Below, piece after piece: positions 37,137-45,918 of a stretch of 56,074 nucleotides of DNA. Positions within the stretch are counted from its first letter, which is position 1. Each line of letters begins with the position of its first letter. The position numbers and the translations under genes are program-made. The notes under the pieces were generated by a model that saw only the letters and a list, made by a program, of their open reading frames with translations, had not been told where the DNA came from and did not search any database. Origin of the DNA: Snodgrassella alvi SCGC AB-598-O02 (lineage in GTDB: Bacteria; Pseudomonadota; Gammaproteobacteria; Burkholderiales; Neisseriaceae); assembly GCA_000725195.1 (NCBI GenBank), contig JAIL01000253.1:1-56074 (forward strand), in the 5' to 3' direction.

Positions 37137-38768
37137 TTAAGATAAATGGGTTAGAATGGACTGAGCTGCCTGTTTTCCCCAGAAACAGGCTTCTTCAAAA
37201 ATAGAGAATCCCGATAAATCACTATGGGCAAATTGTAGACGACCGGAATGACTACGCAGCGCTATTAGCCCCGCATTTGATAAGTAACCCGGTTGCGGAA
37301 CAGCCATAGCATGTCCCCGTAAGGTCAGACGCGCTTGTAAAATTCTGGAGCGCAATTTAACACCATAAATGGTTTCCAACTCTGCGGCCACCTGTGCATA
37401 GATATCGGCAGGTGATGCCGACAACATCCAGCGGCGAACATTAGCAGGCGTATCATGATTAAGAGCCGTATAAGTTGTAAATGAAGTATATTGTGGCGGA
37501 CCCTGTCTGATTTGCTGATGTGTGGCTACTACATAACCTAGGCCTTGACCTTGATAGAGCACATTGTCCCATGATAAAGGTGCAGTCGGTGTTTCTGGTG
37601 GTAACCCCTGCAATAAAAAATTACCGACAATCCATGGAGCATAGGCAGGTAAATGTAGGGCTGGATCGAAACCATATTGCTGAATATTTTTAACGATATA
37701 AATTGCTATATATAAAGGCATAGCACAAACTGCATATGTGCATTCCAGCCAGTAAAACTGTCCCCTTATCGTTTGCATCAAAATACGGACGCCACGGTCA
37801 TGTTCACTGATAGAAATAGCGGATGCATTCAAAGCCAGCGATTGTGAGCGCAACTTTGTGGCATTCTGCCAGCCATCAGCTGGTTTAAGTTGACAAAATT
37901 GTCGCATCTGCTGGGATAATTCATTTAAGCCGTCAGGCCAGGTTAATATACTGCCATGTTCAGATTGTTGATTACCGCGGGCGCAAAAATAATGCAATCC
38001 TGCCCAGGCAGAAACCTGATTAATACCTTGGCCGTAGTCATCGCGACAGCAATAATCCAGATACCACAATAAAGTAGTTGAAGTATAGTTTTGTTGTTGT
38101 AACCACTCAGCAAAAGTTATTCTTTCCAGCTGACGCCATTGCATATCATTACTGGAGCTTACTAAAGGTATGGCAAATAATCGTTTACCATCTTTTCCGA
38201 GCTGATCACTGGTGTGATGTACAAAGCGAAAAAAACGTTCACTGTCCTGATCTTGCTGTGGTAACAATCTGTCCTGCCAGTAATGCTGATAGAACAACCG
38301 TTCATTGGGAACCTGTAACAATGCCTGTTCTTGGTACTGCCCATTTTGATATAACTGTAAATCAGTCAGTAGCTGCTGAATATGAGTAGATTCTGCCGAG
38401 GGCAAAGGTAAATAGTGGGCGCCGGTTGGATAAGGGACACCATATTGTTTTTCACCACGGTTATTGCCATTGTATTCGGGTCCTTCCAGTAACACATAAT
38501 CATATACCCCATGTCTGGATAATTGCCATGCAGCCGATAAAGCAGCAACACCACTGCCAATAATGGCAATGTTGGTATGAACTTTAGGAATATTTGCCGG
38601 CGGGTTTACACTGGCATTGCGTAGAGTATGTCCCAGTTTTTTACCGGGAAAATCAATGCTGATAGCGGGCAGAGAAGGCACAAATTGCCGAAAAGCACTG
38701 TAGCTGGTTAAGCCTACCATGCCAGTGCCAATAGCATGAGTGAGAAAACGGCGACGACTTATTTTCAT
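37137..38768 (-). CDS. Tat-exported FAD-dependent amine-oxidase-like protein
   Basis: 543 residues. It begins MKISRRRFLTHAIG, a twin-arginine signal (SRRRFL) followed by a hydrophobic helix, so it should be folded with cofactor and exported to the periplasm. The mature part opens with a Rossmann FAD fold, IAIIGSGVAALSAAWQLSRHG (about residues 67-87), and ends SDLSGFSIFEEACFWGKQAA, the usual C-terminal FAD contact of flavin amine oxidases. It follows the membrane aminopropyltransferase gene by 11 bases. Oxidation of a polyamine or polyamine-modified product is the natural guess, by context only. Confidence 0.8.
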   Translation of the reverse strand: MKISRRRFLTHAIGTGMVGLTSYSAFRQFVPSLPAISIDFPGKKLGHTLRNASVNPPANIPKVHTNIAIIGSGVAALSAAWQLSRHGVYDYVLLEGPEYNGNNRGEKQYGVPYPTGAHYLPLPSAESTHIQQLLTDLQLYQNGQYQEQALLQVPNERLFYQHYWQDRLLPQQDQDSERFFRFVHHTSDQLGKDGKRLFAIPLVSSSNDMQWRQLERITFAEWLQQQNYTSTTLLWYLDYCCRDDYGQGINQVSAWAGLHYFCARGNQQSEHGSILTWPDGLNELSQQMRQFCQLKPADGWQNATKLRSQSLALNASAISISEHDRGVRILMQTIRGQFYWLECTYAVCAMPLYIAIYIVKNIQQYGFDPALHLPAYAPWIVGNFLLQGLPPETPTAPLSWDNVLYQGQGLGYVVATHQQIRQGPPQYTSFTTYTALNHDTPANVRRWMLSASPADIYAQVAAELETIYGVKLRSRILQARLTLRGHAMAVPQPGYLSNAGLIALRSHSGRLQFAHSDLSGFSIFEEACFWGKQAAQSILTHLS

Positions 38769-38779
38769 AGATTTGTTTC

Positions 38780-40288
38780 TTACCGCATGGCGATGCGCCA
38801 GTCAGCTTCAAAATATTCAACCAGTTTCTGCGTATTTAAATGATTGGGTTCGACATTGCGTCGTGCCATATCTTTAGGAAATGCAAACATGGCTTTAGTA
38901 CTATCTGCATCCAAAAAACGGGTGGGAACCCGGTAGTAATCAGGAATAGTAAATTTTCCATCAGTGTTCGCCATCACATAGCCCCATTCGCCAAAAGATG
39001 GAACATAAACATGATAGGGCAGGGTTTTAAAACCAGCTGTTTCCAGAGTTGTCACAATACACCAGAATGCATTGGGTGCAAAATACGGAGAAGTAGACTG
39101 AACTACAATATTACCGTGTGGATTTAAATGACGTGCCACCATGCGATACATCGGTACAGAATAGAGTTTACCCAGTGAAAAATTAGAAGGATCAGGAAAA
39201 TCAATAATAATGACATCATACTTTTGCTGATTTTTTTCCAACCATTGGGCAGCATCCGCATTAATAATTTGTAATTTAGGATGATTCAAGGCGTTATTAT
39301 TCAGCTGACGCAAATGCGCAGAACTACGAAAAACTTTAGTCATAGCTGCGTCTAAATCAACCAGAGTAATTTTTTTAACTTGCGGATACTTTAAAATTTC
39401 CCGCGCTGCCAAACCATCACCACCACCCAAAACCAGTATGTTGCTGACCGTCGGGTTTTGTTCCATTACTGGTAATACCAAAGCTTCATGATAGCGTGCT
39501 TCATCCACTGAAGAAAATTGCAGATTACCATTGATGAACAACCGAGTATCGTCATGCCATTTGGTAATAACTAAGCGTTGGTAAGGAGAGGCTGTTTGGA
39601 AGACCACCGGATCGCCAAAATAATGTTTTTCTGCCTTCATGGTGATCTGATTAGCGTATAAAAACAAACCCATTAGTAGCATTAACACTAAATTACCACG
39701 CAAGCATAATCTTTTGTAGCGTGTTAGACTGGATTTAAATAAACGCGCTGTCATGAGAGCAACAACAGTATTAAGAATACCGAACAGCAGAGCACTACGT
39801 GCCATGCCTAATTTTGGTGCCAATATAAGTGGAAACAACAAAGAAACAGCCAGAGCACCCAGATAATCAAAAGTCAGAACCCGACTGACTACTTCTTTAA
39901 ACTCCACCTGACGCAGATTAAGCACCCGCATTACTAAAGGTAATTCCATGCCGGTAACGATACCGACTACCAAAACCAGCCCATACAATATTGAGCGAAA
40001 CGGAGCAGCCGAAAAGCCAAATAAGACAAATAACAATAATGCAGAAATACCACCAATACCCCCAACGAGGATTTCAATTTCAATGAAGCGGCTTAAAGCA
40101 TCTTTATCCTTGATATAGCGTGTTAAATGAGCACCAATGCCCATAGCAAACATATATACGCCAATAATGGACGAAAATTGTAGGATAGAGTCACCGAGCA
40201 AATAGCTGGCTAGAGCCGCCATAATCAATTCGTAAGCCAGCCCACAGCTGGCCACAATAAATACTGATACTATTAACGCTGGATTCAC
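38780..40288 (-). CDS. Membrane-embedded spermidine-synthase-like aminopropyltransferase
   Basis: 502 residues in two parts. Residues 1-215 form about seven membrane helices. Residues 225-500 are a spermidine synthase domain: ASPYQRLVITKW and LFINGNLQFSSVDEARYHEALV (about 260-275), the nucleotide pocket LVLGGGDGLAAREIL (about 296) with TLVDLD, and catalytic-loop-like IIDFPDPSN (about 360). These residues match aminopropyltransferases that use decarboxylated S-adenosylmethionine. The start is GTG at 40288. It is the first gene of the minus-strand arm, with the FAD oxidoreductase 11 bases downstream. The acceptor is unknown; the membrane half suggests a lipid-facing or exported one. Confidence 0.88.
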   Translation of the reverse strand: MNPALIVSVFIVASCGLAYELIMAALASYLLGDSILQFSSIIGVYMFAMGIGAHLTRYIKDKDALSRFIEIEILVGGIGGISALLLFVLFGFSAAPFRSILYGLVLVVGIVTGMELPLVMRVLNLRQVEFKEVVSRVLTFDYLGALAVSLLFPLILAPKLGMARSALLFGILNTVVALMTARLFKSSLTRYKRLCLRGNLVLMLLMGLFLYANQITMKAEKHYFGDPVVFQTASPYQRLVITKWHDDTRLFINGNLQFSSVDEARYHEALVLPVMEQNPTVSNILVLGGGDGLAAREILKYPQVKKITLVDLDAAMTKVFRSSAHLRQLNNNALNHPKLQIINADAAQWLEKNQQKYDVIIIDFPDPSNFSLGKLYSVPMYRMVARHLNPHGNIVVQSTSPYFAPNAFWCIVTTLETAGFKTLPYHVYVPSFGEWGYVMANTDGKFTIPDYYRVPTRFLDADSTKAMFAFPKDMARRNVEPNHLNTQKLVEYFEADWRIAMR

Positions 40289-40831
40289 GCCCAGACCCTT
40301 AGCAAAATATTTTTATAAAAACATTTATTATATTAATAAATTTATTAATAGTGTTAAGCTATATTTTTAGTAAAAACTAAATCTAATTACATTTAGGATA
40401 TTTATAATTTGTTCAATGACAGCAATAGTAAGGTTCATCGCTAATTTGTATCAAATTTCCAAAAAAAACTGAATGGCAATTCATGTAAATTAATTTTTCT
40501 CTTTATTCAAATCAAAAACACTTATTTGCATACCGTGGATCAATTTTGGCTTAATTTTTAGTTTCGTTGTCTATTTTATTAAAAATTTGGTAGTTAATAT
40601 TCAAACAGTTTACACGATTAAATATGCCAAAATCTTAACAATTAATTCAGTTCTATCACTACAAATATTATCATTATTTCGAAAAAAATTAACGAAAATG
40701 GTATTATATCAACTAATATCTGGGTGGTTTTAATAATCAGCATTTTCGAGAAAGTTTACTTAATACCGGCTCAGCTAACTGCTAACGGAGCGATCAGTTT
40801 ATCCATATTTGTGGTAAGGAGAGATTCCTGT
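40289..40831. other. Divergent control region of the polyamine/membrane cluster
   Basis: 540 AT-rich bases between the two arms. It must hold both promoters. A short perfect inverted repeat, TGAAT-GGCA-ATTCA, lies near 40470-40485. An in-frame upstream start at 40724 for the DUF350 gene is rejected because a strong AAGGAG precedes the ATG at 40832. Confidence 0.4.
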
Positions 40832-41230
40832 ATGACAATTGATTTATGGCAATACCTGCTGTATTTAAAGTATTTTGCAGTTGCATTAGTTATGTTAATC
40901 ATATTCATATCTGTTTATATGAAAATTACGCCGGTACCAGAACTTAAGTTAATAAAAAAAGGTAATTATGCCTGTGCAACTTCCTTAGTTGGTACCATGA
41001 TCGGCTACTGCATTACGCTGATTTCCAGCATGTTACATACAGTAAATTTACTTGATTTTGTCATCTGGGGTATGAGTGCCGCAGTCATTCAGATAATGAT
41101 TTATTTTATTGCAACCTTATTAATTCCAAATGCTAATCAGGAGCTACGTAATAATAATATTGCAGTAGGTATTTTGTTCTTAGGACTATCTGTATCAATT
41201 GGGATTCTTAATGCTGCTTCATTAAGTTAA
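40832..41230 (+). CDS. DUF350 (YjfL-type) membrane protein
   Basis: 132 residues from ATG 40832, chosen for AAGGAG ten bases upstream and for family length. Four hydrophobic helices at about residues 12-28, 42-62, 70-92 and 108-128 make up nearly the whole protein, the layout of the DUF350/YjfL family. ELKLIKKGNYACATSLVGTMIGYCITLISSM covers the first family block. DUF350 genes occur near SPFH, PspA-like and aminopropyl-transfer genes, and this context fits. The biochemical function is unknown. It is the first gene of the plus-strand arm. Confidence 0.8.
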   Translation: MTIDLWQYLLYLKYFAVALVMLIIFISVYMKITPVPELKLIKKGNYACATSLVGTMIGYCITLISSMLHTVNLLDFVIWGMSAAVIQIMIYFIATLLIPNANQELRNNNIAVGILFLGLSVSIGILNAASLS

Positions 41231-41461
41231 AAGCCTACCAATGATAAATACATACAAGAATAGAAGTTTTAATTCAAAATTAGCAGTCAAAAATCGTATT
41301 TTAATAAACTTTACTGCTCGGATTTTTAAAATCTAGTTGTAGTTTAAAAATACTTTAACGCAATACTTACTTATTTTTTTATTCTGATTTTACTTAGAAA
41401 TTCATTTTTAATTACTGGCTTTAACTATCGACAACATTTGGAAAAAGTTGGAGGAAAATTA

Positions 41462-42496
41462 ATGGTATTCAATAAGCTTTTTGGCAACAAAGGACTTGGT
41501 GGTTTTGTTAAGAAACAATTTATTGATGTCATCCAGTGGGAAGATCCAAAGCCAGAGGTATTAATGTGGCGTTTCCCTCTGCGTGATCAGGAAATCCAAA
41601 ATGGAGCTGCTTTAATTGTGCGCGATTCCCAATCGGCCTTATTTGTAGATGAAGGTTCTATAGCGGATTTGTTTCAGGTAGGTACCTATAAATTAACCAC
41701 GCAAAACCTGCCTTTATTAACTAACCTGAAAAACTGGTCAAAACTCTTTCAATCCCCTTTTAAATCAGATGTGTACTTTTTTAACCTGCGACAACAGTTG
41801 TCTAAACGCTGGGGTACTGCCCAGCCGGTAACCATACGGGATGCAGATTTTGGTGCTGTAACTGTACGTTCATATGGAATGTACTCTTTTTCCATCGCCG
41901 ATCCAGTTTTATTTTTCCGACAGGTAACTGGTGTGTGTGAAGAATATCGTTCCGAACTGCTGGAAGAGCAAATAAGAAATCTGGCCGTTACTAATTTGGC
42001 AGCAGCGTTTGGTTCAGCAGATTTATCATTTCTAGATATGGCGGCTAATCAGGTTAAATTATCGCAACAAATGACAATATTATTACGTCCTGCATTTGCT
42101 GGTTTAGGTTTACAGTTAGAAAATTTTACCGTTGAAAGCATTACCTTGCCGGAAAATCTGCAAAAACAGATGGAAGAACGTATTGGCATGGGTATTGTAG
42201 GGGATCTTGCCCGTTATACCCAGTATCAAACTGCTCAGGCAATTCCTCTAGCGGCAGAAAATGAAGGCGGTATCGCCGGTATCGGTGCCGGTCTGGCAGC
42301 AGGTATGGGCATTGCCACCAGTATGAATACAGCTCTAAATCCTGTTGCTAACAATACTTCTGGTCAAACCAATACCATTAATGCTGATCACACCAGTCAA
42401 TTAGCCCAACTAAAAAGTTTGCTAGAGCAGAATCTTATTAGTCAGGATGATTATGATGCCGCCAAAGCAGAAGTCATTAAGAAAATCACTGGTTAA
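41462..42496 (+). CDS. SPFH-domain protein with C-terminal SHOCT motif (YdjI / virion-core-like)
   Basis: 344 residues from ATG 41462, preceded by GGAGG at a 7-base spacing (a TTG at 41438 is rejected). The N-terminal segment FVKKQFIDVIQWEDP leads into an SPFH/band-7 domain (about residues 30-235, with ALIVRDSQSALFVDEG and TVRSYGMYSFSIADP), then a Gly/Ala linker. A SHOCT motif closes the protein (about 313-344, LAQLKSLLEQNLISQDDYDAAKAEVI). Such proteins scaffold membrane microdomains. The stop lies 8 bases before the DUF4178 gene, so they are co-translated. It has no transmembrane helix and is presumably peripheral. Confidence 0.85.
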   Translation: MVFNKLFGNKGLGGFVKKQFIDVIQWEDPKPEVLMWRFPLRDQEIQNGAALIVRDSQSALFVDEGSIADLFQVGTYKLTTQNLPLLTNLKNWSKLFQSPFKSDVYFFNLRQQLSKRWGTAQPVTIRDADFGAVTVRSYGMYSFSIADPVLFFRQVTGVCEEYRSELLEEQIRNLAVTNLAAAFGSADLSFLDMAANQVKLSQQMTILLRPAFAGLGLQLENFTVESITLPENLQKQMEERIGMGIVGDLARYTQYQTAQAIPLAAENEGGIAGIGAGLAAGMGIATSMNTALNPVANNTSGQTNTINADHTSQLAQLKSLLEQNLISQDDYDAAKAEVIKKITG

Positions 42497-42504
42497 GCAA
42501 ATTT

Positions 42505-44340
42505 ATGGATAGTCAGTCTTTACTGTTTCATGCTAATTGCCCCAGCTGTGGTGCTGAAATAGGGATACATTCAGCCACGGCACTGACCGCTGTTTGTGGA
42601 TATTGTCATTCAGTATTAATGATCAATAATCGTCAATTAATTAAAAGCAGGCGACGATCAGCTATTTTAGAAGATTTTTCCCCACTGCAAATAGGTACAA
42701 CGGGTGTTTGGAAAGGTCAGCAGTTTGTCTTGACGGGACGTATTCAGGTACATTATGAAGCAGGTATGTGGAATGAGTGGCATGCCTTATTTACTAATGG
42801 TAACAGTGGCTGGTTATCAGAGGCTGGTGATCGATTTGTATTTACACAGGAGAAAACTGAAAGGATCTTACTGGAGAAATTTCCTCCATGTGGATGTATT
42901 GTAGTTAACTATCAACATCTTAGTTGGGTCATTAGTGATATACGACAGATTAAACAAGGTCGTTTAGAAGGGGAGTGTGAATTACCTCTTGAATTACCGC
43001 GACGGCAAAAGGTTCATACCATAGATCTGCGCAGCGGTAAATATTTTATGACATTAGAGTACAACGGTGCTGCAGAAAAACCAACCATATATGTGGGAGA
43101 AGGTGTTTCCCTTGCTGCTCTTAAACTACAAAATATTCGTTCAGCCAGTCAAATTCGTGCCCAGTCCGGTCGACTTAAAGGCAAAATGCAAACTGGTAAG
43201 TGTCCGCACTGTGGAGGCAGCATTCGAGCAGTGACAGGTCTGGCTACATATATTATCTGCCAGCAGTGTCATACTTCGCTTACTCTTAATCAGGAAAGCG
43301 TGCAATTATTACAAGCTGATAAAGCACGTCAAATGCAGGAATCTAAACTAACCATTGCATTAGGCAGTGAGGCCAAAATTAATGGTATTAGTTGGATGGT
43401 TTTAGGTGCAGTTGTAATGGAGGAGCTTGGTCCTCTCAAAGCCATAGAAAAATTAAAGCTGAAAATTTCTCCAAAAAGTTTGAGCGAGGAGGATGAAGAT
43501 GATTATGACTCGAAGTGGACAGAATATTTATTGTATGCACCAGATAAAGGATTTTTATGGTTAATTGAACAAGAAAATAATCGTTGGGCATTAGCCACTA
43601 CATTAGATGAGTGGCCTGAGATTGATTATCCCAGTCCCCTGATAATCAAAGGAGATAAAGATAAAAATTTACGTTGTTTATACGATTATGGTGGTCAGGT
43701 GATTTATGCTGCCGGCGCTTTTTATTGGGAAGTTAATGCTGAAGATATTAATTACTACCGGGACTTTGGTACCGAAAAACATAAATTAGCAACCACATTA
43801 AATCCAAATGAACAGTCCTGGTCAGTCATTAGTGATATACCTGCCAGCGCAGTAGCAGCATGGTTTCAGAAAGATAAAAAGCTTTCTATTGTCGCAACAC
43901 CTATGCCAATAACAGCTGCTGATACTATTTTTCAAGAACATCAGAATATTAAAGCGGTAGATTTTAGAAAAAAAAAATTACTCAGAAAATGGTGGTTTGA
44001 GTTTGAAATTAGTTCATTAAAAAAAATTCAGGAATCAAGTTTCTGGATTAAAATATTTACAATTATAAATATTCCTTTATTTCTTTTAATTATATTTAAC
44101 AATGATCATGACTTTATGGATCTGGTCTTTATTACCATGATTTGCACACTTGCTAATTATGTAATTGAGTTAAATTTTCTGAAACATTTAAAAAAATTAT
44201 TACAAACGAAACATATTTTTGCTTATTACGGTTTAATTGCTGTTATCGGGTTCACTAGTCTGAATTGGAAACATTATAAAGATTTAAAAGAAACAAATTC
44301 CCCTGGTTATAGCCATAGTAACGGCAGATGGCACAAATGA
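42505..44340 (+). CDS. Zinc-ribbon, double DUF4178 domain membrane protein
   Basis: 611 residues. Two zinc ribbons are visible: CPSCGAEIG...CGYC (about residues 10-34) and CPHCGGSIR...CQQC (about 233-257). Each is followed by a DUF4178-like beta-rich domain: GTTGVWKGQQFVLTGRI...WHALF (about 67-105) and GSEAKINGISWMVLGAV...WTEYLLYAP (about 288-350), the second with an acidic EEDEDDYDSKW insert. The C-terminus has three membrane helices (about 513-600). The stop overlaps the speD start by 13 bases. DUF4178 proteins recur in clusters of this type. The role is unknown, but the duplicated ribbon-domain unit suggests binding of a modified substrate at the membrane. Confidence 0.82.
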   Translation: MDSQSLLFHANCPSCGAEIGIHSATALTAVCGYCHSVLMINNRQLIKSRRRSAILEDFSPLQIGTTGVWKGQQFVLTGRIQVHYEAGMWNEWHALFTNGNSGWLSEAGDRFVFTQEKTERILLEKFPPCGCIVVNYQHLSWVISDIRQIKQGRLEGECELPLELPRRQKVHTIDLRSGKYFMTLEYNGAAEKPTIYVGEGVSLAALKLQNIRSASQIRAQSGRLKGKMQTGKCPHCGGSIRAVTGLATYIICQQCHTSLTLNQESVQLLQADKARQMQESKLTIALGSEAKINGISWMVLGAVVMEELGPLKAIEKLKLKISPKSLSEEDEDDYDSKWTEYLLYAPDKGFLWLIEQENNRWALATTLDEWPEIDYPSPLIIKGDKDKNLRCLYDYGGQVIYAAGAFYWEVNAEDINYYRDFGTEKHKLATTLNPNEQSWSVISDIPASAVAAWFQKDKKLSIVATPMPITAADTIFQEHQNIKAVDFRKKKLLRKWWFEFEISSLKKIQESSFWIKIFTIINIPLFLLIIFNNDHDFMDLVFITMICTLANYVIELNFLKHLKKLLQTKHIFAYYGLIAVIGFTSLNWKHYKDLKETNSPGYSHSNGRWHK

Positions 44341-44723
44341 TACAGAAAGATACATTAATAGGCCGTCATTGTTTGCTTGATATCTATATACAGGATCGTG
44401 ATTGGTTAAAAAATCAACAGGACATAGAGCATTTACTTCATCTTGCGGCTCAAGCAGCACAAGCGCATATTCTTGCCGGGCATTTTCATACGTTTGGAGG
44501 TGATGGTGGCATCACCGGGGTATTACTATTGGCTGAATCACATATCAGTATCCATACCTGGCCTGAGCATAATTATGCTGCTGTAGATATCTTTATTTGT
44601 GGAAAATTATCAATAAACGCTGCCATCAGTATATTTCAACAAAGACTGGCTAATGCACATATTGAAGTTCGACTACTTGAGCGAGGGTATAAGGCCGTAA
44701 GAGAAGTTCCGCTAGTAAAATAA
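44328..44723 (+). CDS. speD: S-adenosylmethionine decarboxylase proenzyme, short bacterial type
   Basis: 131-residue pyruvoyl enzyme making decarboxylated S-adenosylmethionine, the aminopropyl donor. The autocleavage site is LAE-SHISIHTWPEH (Glu70-Ser71). Ser71, His76 and Cys91 (DIFICG) show the same +5 and +20 spacing as the active residues of the Thermotoga enzyme, so it should be active. The start ATG lies inside the end of the DUF4178 gene. No other polyamine gene is near except the membrane aminopropyltransferase of the opposite arm, its evident partner. Confidence 0.9.
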   Translation: MAQMIQKDTLIGRHCLLDIYIQDRDWLKNQQDIEHLLHLAAQAAQAHILAGHFHTFGGDGGITGVLLLAESHISIHTWPEHNYAAVDIFICGKLSINAAISIFQQRLANAHIEVRLLERGYKAVREVPLVK

Positions 44724-45045
44724 AAATAGTGCATAAATTTAGTACATTATTACTGCTATTACATAAACTAAATTAAATATTATATTGTACATAATTTTAA
44801 GAAATCATGGATCAACGGGTGTATTTTTCTAAACTGTTACATTATTGTTTTTTTGATAATAGTTAGTGAAATATAAAATTTATTAAAGAACCTTAATAAA
44901 TTAATATTATGGTATTCAGATTTATATAAATATATATGCTAATCAGTTTATGTAAGGAACAATGCTAATTTATCGGCTATCTATCTATACTTCGAGTGTT
45001 TTTTACTAGAACAGAAAATTAAATGATCATTGCTTAATATAAAAT
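44724..45045. other. Intergenic region, no gene seen
   Basis: About 320 very AT-rich bases after speD with only tiny frames. The stretch ends in a hairpin shared with the convergent bamD gene. Confidence 0.35.
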
Positions 45046-45080
45046 AAAAGCAACCATCAGAAAATAGATGATTGCTTTTT
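45046..45080. terminator. Bidirectional terminator between speD and bamD
   Basis: A 13-bp stem with one mismatch (45046-45058 with 45067-45079) and an 8-base loop. The outer A/T pairs provide T-rich tails on both strands, so it can end the minus-strand bamD transcript (stop at 45112) and the plus-strand speD transcript. Confidence 0.7.
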
Positions 45081-45111
45081 ATCAGTGTTGGGAACCATTT
45101 AGGCGGTAAGT

Positions 45112-45918
45112 TTATTTCCAGTAACGCCACCATGGAATTTCATTTTGATTATGCCATGTTTTTTGTAAATAGGGACTATTCGGGAAATTTTGAGCTAATA
45201 CGCGCTTAGCATCGTTGCTCAGTTTTTGCTCGTTCAGTTTCTCATACGCTGCTACCATAATTGCCAATGCTTCTTCAACATTAGGCGTATTCTGATACTG
45301 AGAAATAATGGTCTGAGCACGACCAGCTGCAGCCAGCCAGGCTCCACGTTTCATATAATAACGCGCAACTGATAATTCATGACCTGCCAGAGCATTTAGC
45401 AGCTTCTGCATTTTTTCGCGGGCATCAGTTGCGTATTTACTGTTAGGGAAGCGCTCCACAAGTTCGGCAAAAGTAAGGTATGCTTCACGATTTGCTTTTG
45501 GATCACGATCAGACCAATCCTGTTTAGCCAGCTTGCTGACAAAGGACTTATCTTCATTAAGCTGAATTAAGGCCTTTAAATACAATGCATAATCCATATT
45601 GGTGTGTTTTGGATAAAGACGTTGGAACTGTTCGATGGCCGCCAAAGCTCTATCATTTTCACTATCTTTATAATAGGCATAGGCTGTATCTAACTGTGCC
45701 TGCTCAGCATAGGCACCATAGGGAAAGCGTGCTTGCAGAATTTCATATAATTTCTCTGCACGAGTATAATTATGGTGCATCAGTTCACCGTGTGCTTCTT
45801 TATACAGACGTTGAACAGACCAATCCTGTGTGATTTGTGAGTCTTTATCGACCGTACTTGTGCTGGCACAGGCCGTCAGTAATAAGCCTAATGCCACCGC
45901 CAAAAACAATTTTTTCAT
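45112..45918 (-). CDS. bamD: Outer-membrane assembly lipoprotein BamD (ComL)
   Basis: Essential lipoprotein of the BAM complex that inserts beta-barrel proteins in the outer membrane; in Neisseria it is called ComL. From ATG 45918 it has 268 residues. The signal ends in the lipobox LLTAC, so Cys17 is acylated. TPR repeats follow: LYKEAHGELMHHNYTRAEKLYEIL, QLDTAYAYYKDSENDRALAAIEQF, then the conserved NREAYLTFAELVERFPNSKYATDA. A GTG at 45927 would add three residues but has no ribosome site. Its start codon overlaps that of rluD on the opposite strand. Confidence 0.95.
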   Translation of the reverse strand: MKKLFLAVALGLLLTACASTSTVDKDSQITQDWSVQRLYKEAHGELMHHNYTRAEKLYEILQARFPYGAYAEQAQLDTAYAYYKDSENDRALAAIEQFQRLYPKHTNMDYALYLKALIQLNEDKSFVSKLAKQDWSDRDPKANREAYLTFAELVERFPNSKYATDAREKMQKLLNALAGHELSVARYYMKRGAWLAAAGRAQTIISQYQNTPNVEEALAIMVAAYEKLNEQKLSNDAKRVLAQNFPNSPYLQKTWHNQNEIPWWRYWK

